Below, piece after piece: positions 1 to 9,500 of a DNA stretch of 34,204 nt (position 1 is its first letter; the number at the start of each line of letters is the position of its first letter). This stretch comes from Acanthamoeba castellanii str. Neff. Lineage: Eukaryota > Discosea > Longamoebia > Acanthamoebidae. A model generated the notes under the pieces. The model was given only the letters and a program-made list of their open reading frames with translations, had not been told where the DNA came from and searched no databases. The stretch spans positions 62,864-97,067 of the forward strand of contig NW_004457356.1 in the NCBI RefSeq assembly GCF_000313135.1, in the 5' to 3' direction. The translations under genes and the position numbers were made by a program.

Positions 1-2265
1 ATCTCGACATCTCTGTCGTGCGTGTGCGGTTGTGTGTTGTGTGTGTGGTGTGTTGCGCCGCAAGTACCATTGACGACGATTTCGTCGTAGACTTCCTTGA
101 GGTCGTTGATGTCGGGGTAGGGCACTTCGCACGTGAGCAGCTCCCACAGGATGATGCCGAAGCTGTACACGTCGGCCTTCGTGTTCAACGGCGCGTCCTC
201 GTCCAGGAACAGCTCCGGCGCACTAATAGGATCATCGGCAGCCATTCGATTCGAATGATGATGATGACACCCATCGCACGATACACGACACACAAACGAC
301 GCACGCACCCGGGTCAGCCCTGGCTCGCAAGACAGGGAATGCTAAAGGGGGGCGTACGTGTAGATGGGGGTGCCCACTGGCCCGCTCGCTGCCGTTCGCA
401 TCTTCGATGATACACGCGACAGGCCGAAATCTGGAACGAACGCGTCGAAGTCGATTTCAGCATGACACGACACGACACACACGCAACACACAACGCGACA
501 CGACACACACGCAACACGAAGAGGAGAGTTGCGGTACCGGCGACTTTGGTGACGTCCTGGTCGTTGATGAGGAGGTTCTGTGTCTTGAGGTCGAGGTGCA
601 GGATGGGCTGGGAGGCCGTGTGGAGGTAGTTCATGCCCAGGCAGCACTCGCGCGCGACCTTCATGCGCTTCTTGAAGGGGATCTTGCCCTGGTTCTTCTG
701 GTGCAGCATGTCGTACACCGACTCCCTCATCAGCTCCTGCAATCCCCAAATAACACGCCGATTCCAAACGTTTGCCAAACACGTTAGTGGGAATTACAAA
801 ACAACAACAAAAAAGTAAAAGAAAGAAATAAGGCAAAAAGAAATAAGAGGAGGCACCATGACGAGCATGAGCTTGCGTTGTTCTTCTTCGATGCACACGC
901 CCATCAGCGTCAGCACGTTGGGATGCGGCAGCTTACTGCATTGAGAGATGGAATAGAATAGAAAGCAAATAACAGCGTGAGACACCGTAATTACACACAT
1001 TCGTGTGAAAGAATAATGATCAATCATAAAATAAACCTGTAGCGCGCGCGGGGTTGCGTGTGGTAGGGACGCGTACGTCATGATGGCGCACTCGTTGCGG
1101 AAGTTGGCGATGAGCTTTTCCGACTGCTCCTGCGTATCGTTGCCCTCGGGCAGACTGATGCACTTCACCGCCACCTCGCTCCCCCGCAGCTCGCCCTGTC
1201 GTGCGCCGTCACCCGTCGGCATCGCCCGATTGATGAGTTTTACGCAACACCAAAAGCGCACAGAAAGGCTCGTGCATACCTTGAATACCGAGCCGTACGA
1301 GCCGCTGCCAAGTCGCTGCGGGTGAAGCGTGATGTCCTGCAATTGGGTGGTGGACCCTCGTCATGTGAGCCGTTGTTGATGACTGACTTGATCGACTGGG
1401 CCGGTGGGGAATGGTGGGAATGTGGGTTGGAAGGGGGAAGGGGGGTTACCTTGATGGGCAGTTCCCACGTGGAGATGTCGTGGGTGAAGGACGACGCAGC
1501 ACCGCCGTCGCCGCGGGATCTTCGCACCGAGACCGAAAGCAGCGCCGTGCGCAGTTTCTCCTCCTACGCATTGGGCCGCACACGACACACAACACACACG
1601 ACACGTGCAGACTCGGTAAGTCAACGAGTGGCACACCATGTGTGTCCGTGTGTGCCGTGTGTCGTGTGCGTCGTGTGAAGAAGAGAGAGAGAGACGTACG
1701 TCGCCGGCGGTGAGGGCGTCGTTTGTGGAGGAGTAGGTGAGGGTGAGGGCGTCGCCGTCAACGAGACCCAGCCGTTTGAGGCTCTTGTTCTTCTTTCGCT
1801 TGGACGAGCGCTTCTTCTCCAGCCCGAGCGTCTCGCCGTTCTTCGACAGGGCCACGTCGTCCAGGGTGATGTTGGTCAACAGCCTGGCGCAGGCAAAGGC
1901 ACAAACAAAAAAATAGAAGCAATTAATTGGCGATAAATAAAATAATAACACAAAAAATAATAATAAAGGAGGGGGCCGGTCCACCAGCACAAAGTGAGGG
2001 AGCCGAGCAAGTTACCTGGCGCGAAGCAGCTCTTTTTTGAGAATGAGCTCTTTGAGGTCGTCGAGGCTTGACTTTCCATCAATGGTGAGCGTCATTGGTT
2101 CGAATTGGTACGTAATGGTGATCCCCCGCCTCGAGGCTGAGGAGGATTCTGTCAAGAAACAAGAAGAATGGATGGCCATTTAGATGGTGGGATAGAGGTT
2201 CAACGGCAGATGATAGATGAAAAGATGGATTATCGATAGTTACCCTTTCGATTCGAAGTGAACAT
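1..2265 (-). CDS. TKL-type protein kinase with N-terminal beta-grasp-like region (3' end cut by window edge)
   Basis: Exons on the complement: 2244-2265, 2016-2148, 1700-1883, 1450-1563, 1280-1336, 1077-1195, 857-935, 538-736, 358-430, 68-222 and the start of another at 1-12; all phases agree. The start is the ATG at 2265, in a 22-base first exon. Residues about 1-115 (ITITYQFEPMTLTIDGKSS, later LVDGDALTLTY) look like a ubiquitin-like/beta-grasp fold; this is inference. The kinase domain follows: glycine loop GSGSYGSV (about 160), EVAVK lysine (about 181), catalytic loop HLDLKTQN (aspartate about 285), DFG (about 303), GTPIYTAPE, and ADVYSFGIILWELL. Tyrosine-kinase-like (TKL) kinases phosphorylate Ser/Thr or both Ser/Thr and Tyr. 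The catalytic loop reads HLD instead of HRD, so this is a non-RD kinase that may not need activation-loop phosphorylation. The remaining C-lobe lies outside the window. The substrate is not predictable. Confidence 0.88.
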
Positions 2266-2518
2266 TGCGACGGATCACGTGATGGAGACTCACAGAGGGA
2301 CGAAGATGATGCGGCAAGGGACCCTTGATGTGGCCCTGCCCGGCGTGACGAGTGGTAATGCCTTTTACGTGATTTGTTCCTCTGTTTGTCTTCTTGTTCG
2401 CGTGTTCGCCGAGAGCTTGGGAACCGGGTGCTTGGCTGGTATGCGCGGAATGCGAAGTTATTGCTAAAATAATTATTAGAATAAAATAGGATATAATATC
2501 GAGCATTTGTTTATTTAT

Positions 2519-3661
2519 TTACTGCTCTTTGGCGTGGAGGGAGAGTGGGATGCCCTGGCGCGCGTAGGAGCGAAGGGCGTCCTCCTGCATGCACATGCTC
2601 ACCCGCCTCTTCTCCGCCATGCACGCCGCCTGGGCCGCCTCTGGTTCCGCGCTGCTCTCCTTCTGCTCGAGCGAGTAGCGGGATCAATGACCGATGATGA
2701 CGTTGACGTGCCAAGTGGATTATTTGAAACAGAGGAAACGTACGTTGTCGGCTGGTCGTGGAAGCTGTGCGAAGCATTGCCGAAGGGCGGCCATGGGCTC
2801 GGGGCACACTGACGTTGTGAAGCACTCGTGCAGCTCGGCCAGCTCTGCTGGGCACTTGGGCTTCCCTGTACTCACCACCATCAACAACGCGAAGAAGAAG
2901 ATCATCATCATCATTAGCTTCTGTTTGGTTGATTGGCCATCATCAGTCGAGCTCCGAGTAGGGGAGTAGAGGGGATGGGGCACCGAGCGAGCCGTGCGGG
3001 TCGGCAGGCTGCAAGGGATCGTGGGCGGCTGCCAGACAAGCCTCCAGCTTCGCGGCTTGAGCCGGACAGGCCTGTTACACGCACCACACACCATCGCACA
3101 CGCACACGCACCAACGACACGACACACGCCGCGATGCACGCGTCAGATCACCGCAAGGCGGGAGAGCTCAGCCCATCAAGGGGGGGGACGCGAGTGTGAG
3201 TACCTGGCTGGGACGTGCCGCCTCTTGCCGGAAGGCGAGCTTGTGGGGCCGGAGACGGGGCTGCACGCACTCCTTGAGCTGCCGCAGCGGCACCGCACAC
3301 GCCACCTCGACCGCACCCTCCTGCCCGCTGCTGTTCCGTCGCAGGCACTCCACCGCCTTGTCCGACAAGTCACTGCACAACAGCTCTCTGTGGCAAGTAG
3401 CGCAATGAGCGATTGGCGAAACTGAAGATGATGAGATGAAAGTGATGATTACCCGTAGCAGGCGATTTGCATTTTGAGCAGGTCCATGCACTCGGGGGTG
3501 AGCGGTCGTGTGCGGGAGCACTGCCGGCCCTGGTCCTCTATGAGGCGGCACTGTTGCTGCTTGTTGGCGATGTTCTCCACCAGCCGCTGCCTCTTCATCC
3601 ACTCGGCATCGGCCTCCTCTTCCGGCGTGTGCGTACGCATCGGCTGTTGTGGCTTTTGCAT
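2519..3661 (-). CDS. Protein with eight CX9C motifs (four tandem twin-CX9C/CHCH units)
   Basis: Exons on the complement: 3453-3661, 3204-3387, 2984-3071, 2744-2865, 2519-2662; phases agree and give 248 residues ending in TAA. Every one of its 16 cysteines sits in a CX9C motif: 38/48, 58/68, 74/84, 100/110, 133/143, 165/175, 181/191, 215/225 (for example CRLIEDQGRQC, CAVPLRQLKEC, CPAELAELHEC). Twin CX9C pairs form disulfide-bonded helical hairpins (CHCH domains). They are typical of mitochondrial intermembrane-space proteins imported through Mia40/Erv1, such as COX assembly factors and complex I PGIV/NDUFA8. There is no N-terminal targeting sequence, as expected for that route. Common family members have one or two pairs; this has four. 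I cannot name an orthologue. Exon 3 was found only because it restores both phase and the fifth CX9C. The last-exon acceptor may be 3 bases earlier (adding one Gln). Confidence 0.82.
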
Positions 3662-3784
3662 CCTTTTTGTTGTGTTCGAATAAATGAATGCGTTTTATCT
3701 CGTGGGATGAAAGATGTGAAATCAAAATTCGGATGATTTATTGTTGGATTTGTACTTCTTTTTCTATTTAGCTGGAAAAATTGC

Positions 3785-5610
3785 TCATCGGTGCGAATCA
3801 TCACCTGACGGTGTTGTCTGTTCTACGTCGCTGGCCTGTTGGACCCTCTTCTCCTCGGTGGCGGAATGGCGGCCATGGTGATGAGGGGTTGGCGAGCTCA
3901 GCTCGATGACGACCTCTCGGAGCTGTGGCATGTGGTGCAGCAGCTCGCTGCGCACCTTGTCCTTGATGGCCAGCGCCTCGTCCAGGCTGGCCCCGGGATC
4001 TGCAAGCGCGATGCGAACGTCGCCGGCGCTGTAGGGACCGAGCCGCCGCACGCGCACCGCGCTGCACTCCCTCACGCCGGGCACGCGGAGGGCCAGGTAG
4101 CGCACGTCCGCCACGTCCTCCTCGTTGCCCTTGGCCGCGTCGGTCAATTCGCCCACGCTCTGCCGCACCATGCCCCACCCCATTCGCACCTGCATGGCGT
4201 ACACATCAAGTCGTGAGCGTCGTGTCTGTCGTGTCGTGTCGTGTCGTGTCGTGTCGTGCGTACGATCATGGCGGACACGACGGCGGCAGCCACGGGGTCC
4301 CAGTAGGGCGACTGGCCGGCCTGGGCGGCGGCGATACCAAGCAGGGCGATGATGGACGACATGGCGTCCGAGCGGTGATGCCACGCGTTGGCCTTGAGCA
4401 GGCTCGAGTTGGCCCGTCGCGCCACCACCATCGTCACCTGATACAAAATCTGTGGTGGACCACCGCGCCGGCGTGTGCTGTGTGAGCACTCTGACCGCGC
4501 TCACGTCGTAGCTCATCATCATCATCGGTGGTGATGGTGCGTACCTCCTTCACCAGAATCGAGCCGATGGCGCCGTAGAGGGCCAGCTCGGTCGGTACCA
4601 ACCTTTCTTCGCCCGATAAGACCTGTTGTTGTTGGGGGTGGTCAGTTCTCCTCTCTCTCTCTCTCTTTGGATCACTGGGGGCTGCGGCACGCACGCCTTC
4701 GACGGCATGGTAGGCGATGCCGGCGCCCGACGAGATCAACGAGCAGGCCACGAGGAATGTGCCCACCGTCTCAAACCTGCCGCGCCCGTACGGATAGGCC
4801 TACATTGCATGCGCACCGATTGACGATGAAATGGTCATCGATGAACGCAACTTTCTGCGGAGAGCTGAGAGCTTGCAAGCTTGGAGGTGGAAGAGGAGGT
4901 ACGGCAGAGTGGGGCAGGGCGCTCATGTAGATGGCCCACAGCGTGACGCCATCGGAGAGGCCGTCCGACAGGGTGTGCAGCGCGTCGGCCAGCATCGCCT
5001 CCGAGCCACCGAACTATTGCGGCCACAAGTGGTAGTGAGGGCTCACGTCGCATCGGAGCTAAAATTGTTTTTGTGTGCTGCGCGCGCGCGCACGAGCGAA
5101 GGAGGAGCGTACGTGTGCCGCGGCGGCTTTGGCGAGGAAGAGGGCCACGTTGGCGCCCAGGCCGGCCCAGGTCACCACGCGCGACAGGCGCTGCGACTCG
5201 AGCACCTCCTTCCGCCGCTCCTCGACCCTTCGCCGCTCCTCTTCCTCGCTCACCGGCGCGCTGTCGATGGCTGCTGCTGCTGCTGCTGCATGGTGGTGGT
5301 TGTGATGGTGCCCTCCCTCCTTCTCGTTGAGGTGGCCTCTGCCCGGCCAGAGGCGCTTGAGGAAGGCGAACGGGTTGTGGTCGTGGTCGTGGTGGCGGTG
5401 GCCCCCGCCGCCGTGGTGGCGCAGTTGGAGGGCGGGCGTGGCGCGCACCAGCGGCAGCAGGCGGGCGCACGCGCTGGGCCGAGCAGCAGCCAAGGAGAGG
5501 AGGGGCGGTATGCCGCTACTACTCGGTAGGTGGTGGGCAGCAAGCCGCTGGCAGCGGGGTGGAAATGGCGTGGGCCGCACCAGTACGCCCCATAGGCCGC
5601 GCCTCATCAT
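3785..5610 (-). CDS. Cation diffusion facilitator (CDF), mitochondrial MMT-like metal transporter
   Basis: Exons on the complement: 5113-5610, 4903-5013, 4695-4799, 4545-4622, 4264-4437, 3785-4189; 456 residues, stop TGA. CDF proteins exchange Zn, Fe or Mn for protons across membranes. The first ~75 residues are rich in Arg, Ala, Ser and Pro and almost free of acidic residues, which suggests a mitochondrial presequence. His-rich stretches follow (HHDHDH, HHHNHHH). Transmembrane helix 2 has LADALHTLSD (His179, Asp183) and helix 5 has HHRSD (His284, Asp288), so the transport site reads H-D-H-D. PYGRGRFETVG is the conserved loop after helix 2. The soluble C-terminal domain (VRYLALRVPGVRECSAVRVRRLG, about 330-420) and a His-bearing tail complete the family layout. 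Similarity to yeast Mmt1/2 and bacterial FieF-type CDFs is recalled family knowledge; the substrate is uncertain. Confidence 0.88.
4228..4258. repeat. (GTCGT)n pentanucleotide repeat in CDF intron
   Basis: About six units of the pentamer lie in the last intron of the CDF gene. On the gene's sense strand it reads ACGAC, the same unit as the longer array at 30391. Confidence 0.9.
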
Positions 5611-5768
5611 AGTAGTCGAGCTGCTGCTTGGTGGGGTAGGGTAGTGTTGGGTGTTGCGGGTGCGCAACGCACAGGCGAAAGGCAGTAAATGCGAATTTCT
5701 CGCTGCATTTTCTCTTTGTTTCTTTTGAGAGCCTCTCTCCACACGTGGGGACGTGAGCACGTGCGGCC

Positions 5769-6499
5769 TCACTGGCTGGCCTTGGGCTGTTGGGGCGACA
5801 GGTAGGCCTACGCGATGCGACAGCAATTGAAGAAGGTCAGTACTGCTGGGGTGTACCATGTGATCCCGTCGGTCGGGTCTCGAGTAAACAACAGAAGAAA
5901 CTGAGGAGAGTGTCGTTGTACGCACCATGACCAGACCCATCACGGCAATCCTGGAAGAGGAGAGTACAACGATTCCAGCGAACGAAAGGAGTGGCGCAGT
6001 TTAGACGATCAGTCAAGAACGAGCTCGTTTTGTTTGCAACAACTCCACACATGGCGGAAGGGGTTGGGCAGGAGTACATGACGGAGGACAGAATCTGTTT
6101 GATGTCGAGTTCGGCGCGAGGGATGTTGGCCAGGCCGGCGACAACCGCCAGCAGAGAGCCCCAGGCCAGGATGCGCATCTTGTAGACCACAGCGACGGTC
6201 AATGGTTGCACACAGAAGGATGACGATGATGAGAGGAGCTGCATATACCTTCAGCAGAAGACCCATAAGGCCAAGGAAAAGGCCAGCCGTTGTGGCCGCT
6301 TGCGAGTAGCCGCCCAGCGCATCCTCTTCCATGGGTGCGATGAAGAATCGCCTAAAGCAAAAAAAAAAATCATCAAATGATTTCTCGGGATTACGAGGTC
6401 TCGTGAATAACAACTGCCGTACTTGTCCAGGGCCGGCCGACGTGGGTCATCTCCAGACTCGCGGTTGAACTTCTTTCCTCCCTTCTTTGCGTCCGCCAT
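5769..6499 (-). CDS. Asterix/WDR83OS-like ER membrane protein (PAT complex subunit)
   Basis: Exons on the complement: 6423-6499, 6249-6351, 6078-6178, 5926-5950 (only 25 bases) and 5769-5807; 114 residues, close to the ~106 of human Asterix. Matches to the family are DDPRRPALDK near residue 22, then APMEEDALGG, a hydrophobic stretch ending GLMGLLLK, MRILAWGSLLAV, and SSVMIAVMGLVMAYLSPQQP near the C terminus. Asterix with CCDC47 forms the PAT complex, which shields polar transmembrane segments during membrane-protein insertion at the ER. The third exon uses an unusual AAG acceptor. The gene starts 96 bases from the oppositely oriented DmX-like gene. Confidence 0.88.
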
Positions 6500-6595
6500 G
6501 TTTAGATCTGGTGAAGGAAAAGATTTCTTTAGCTTTTTCTTCCAGAGAAAGCAGTGGAGAGAGCGGCAGCTTGAGTTCCTCATAATCAAAAGAAG
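6500..6595. promoter_or_regulatory. Divergent promoter region, Asterix-like / DmX-like genes
   Basis: Only 96 bases separate the two start codons (6499 minus, 6596 plus), so both 5' UTRs and core promoters must lie here or overlap the first exons. No TATA box is visible. The stretch has a run of T and CT-rich sequence near 6530-6545. Confidence 0.5.
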
Positions 6596-9500
6596 ATGGC
6601 GGCCGCAGCTGCCATTTCTTCACTCGATCCTGCTCATGTCGTGGCAGGAGCTGGCCATGGTCAACCAAACACATTCGCTTGCGGCGTCCTGTACAGCCAA
6701 ACAATCATCGTACGCCAGCTTTTTTAATATTTTTTATATTTGATTATTAACCAATAGTTTCAAACTACGTTATGTATTTATTTATTATTACGCAGGCGTA
6801 CGCGGGTCCACAAGGCCAGGTGATGGTCGCGTCGTCAGCGCTGCAGCGTGTGCTGCAGGTCATCGCCACTTTCCCGCACCCCATCGCCGCACTCGCCTGG
6901 TCGGCCCAGGGCAAGGTAACGCACACGTTCGTTGCTACACACATTTTTATCATTCCTGTACCGTTGGTCGTGCAGCTGCTGCTGCATTGGTGGTGGTGCT
7001 GTGCTCAAGTGGTGCTCTCTCTGCGTGCAGCTCGCCGTGGGAGCAGGCACCACCGTTTACCTCTACGAGCCCGAAGGCAGCGACTCTTCTTCGGTATCAA
7101 CTCCCACCCCACCGCACACGACGAGACAACACATGAAGAGATCTCACGCTGTACTCCCGTGGTGCGTGCGGGTGCAGTTGCGATGGCGCTACGCGTGCAT
7201 GCTCGAGCAGGGCACGGAGGTCGCGGCGCTGGCGTGGTCGCCCGCGGAGGAGCACATGCTGGCCGTGTGCGGCGAGGAGGTCACCCTCTGGAATGTAGAC
7301 AACACGACCCGGGAGTGGAGCGTGCGCAGCGGCGACGCCGTCTCCCAGTGCGCCTTCTCGCCCGACGGCCACTACCTCGCCACCGTCGCCCAATACCAAC
7401 CTCTCGTCAAGGTAGCCCTATTATTATTGTTTATTTATTTATTTATTTTTTATATGTTACTACATGCATTTTGCATTTCTCTGTTGTTCGTTTTGAAAAC
7501 GATTCGCTGACTTGCCGACTGTCAACGCCAGATCTGGTACCAGCGCGACAAGAACGAAAGGCGGAGGCGCAGCATCTACCTGGCCCACCCGCGCTCCATC
7601 CTCTCCATCTCCTGGCGCCCTCGCGTGTGCCGACAGAGGTACACAATACCCGTCACACACCGACGCGCCGCCATTGATGCAAAGATTGTTGACGTTCACG
7701 TCATCGCGACCTGCGTTGTGCGTTTCCAACGTGGCAACAGGAACGTGCTGTTGACGGTGAGCCGAGACGGGGTGGGCCGTCTGTGGATGCAGAGCGAGAC
7801 GAAGCCCCAGGGCACCGGCCCCAAGTTTGACGTGCGCGCCGTGCTCGACGCGCCCACTTCGCCCGGTGTCGAGTGGCTTCAGTCGCTCCAGAGCACCACC
7901 ATCCGCCGCCCCGCCGACAGACACCGCCACCGTTGCCGGAGCGTCAGAGTTTGGCCGCTACGCTCGCCGACCACTCGGTACGGGTCTTGTCCGAAGCCCA
8001 ACCTTGCCCCCTCCCCGATACGACCTAACGATTCGTTGCTCTTCGCCGTCTTGGGTGGTCGTGGACATCATCGTGCATCATCGTCATGTGGGCGCCCACA
8101 GAGACGGCCGACGAGCTCGACTTTCTGTGCGGAGTGTCCGACACGGGCGGCCTCACCATATGGCGGTTGTGCAGCAACAGCGAGTCGTCCACCCACGCCC
8201 CCTCCGTCTCGCTCACCATGCAACTCGTTCGTCCATCGCCATCTCCTCTTCCTGGTGGTGCTCTTCATTCTGTTTACCTGTGTCGTGTGTGTCGTGTGTG
8301 TCGTGTTGTGTGCCATGTGTCGTGTCTCGCTTGCGCAGGACATGGGCCTGGGCGCGATCGGACGAAGGGTGGTGCGAGTGTGGGCGGTGTGCGGGATGTG
8401 GGGCGCGCGCGGCCTGCCCGGCCACGTCGAGTGCTACGTCTACGGACAAAAGGGCGGCCTCGCCTTCCGCAGCTTCGACGTGGCGGGCGCCGATTCGCCC
8501 AACGGCGACCTCCGCATCACCCACCGCGGCTCCGCCGGCGGGCTCGCCCACTCGGCGCCCATTGGCCAGCTCGCCCTATCCCCCGCGCCGGCAGCCGCGG
8601 GCAATGGCGGCCAATTGGCCGCTTCCCTCGACTCGGCGCACGTGTGCCACGTGTGGAAGCTCGCCGACACCACGCTGGCCCACACGCCCCTGTCCTTCAG
8701 CTATCTCGCCACCCTCCCGGCCTCTGACGAAACGCGCTGCATCGCGTGGCTGGCCGGCAGCAGCGGGAAGGTGGTCCTGGCAAGCGGCGCGGGCGGCGTG
8801 ACGCTGTACGACGTCCTCGAGGAGGACAAGCGGGGCGCCGACCCCACATCGCCGCCATCGGGCTGCGAGGCGCGGCGCATCGGCGTGCTCGAGGGCTCCG
8901 ACCAGCTCGGTCCCCTGCGACAGCTGCACACGATCGCTTCGCCCCGTCAGGTGACTGCTCTCTCCCATCGCCCGCTCATTTTCGATCGATTGGGATGTGT
9001 TGCATGGTAACACTCACTTATTTGCATTATGTGATGATGACAAAACAACAAAAAGGGTGGCACGGTAGTGCTGGGGATCGACAGCGACCGCGTGGCACTG
9101 TGGACGGTGCGGCTGCAGGCGCCCAGGGAGGCGGGCGGCAGCAAGACCCTCTACTCGCGGCTGAGCGGCATCCAGCCCCTCGATAGCGGCGTGCCGCGCA
9201 TCACCGCCAGCATCGTGTGCACGCCCCTCTCCGCCCTCTTCAACCTCGTCACCGGACACGAGGACGGCACCATCCGCTTCTGGCGCCTTCAACTCGCAGT
9301 ACGGCCACCGTTCTCCTCTTTCTTGTTGTCATCCGCTCTATGGCTCACCAACTCTGTGACGATCTCTTCTTCATCACCACCACCATCCATCACCAGGGAA
9401 TCGAGCTGGCGTCGGATCAGCCTCTGCCGGCTTTTGCTGCGGGCGACGCGGTGACGTCGGTGCGGTGCGCCGGGTTCCATCGCCTGGCCGCCACATCCGC

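Noticed and set aside
4835..5529. Long open frames on the plus strand across the CDF gene
   Set aside because: They are shadows of GC-rich coding sequence; the minus strand has conserved CDF motifs with consistent exon phases.
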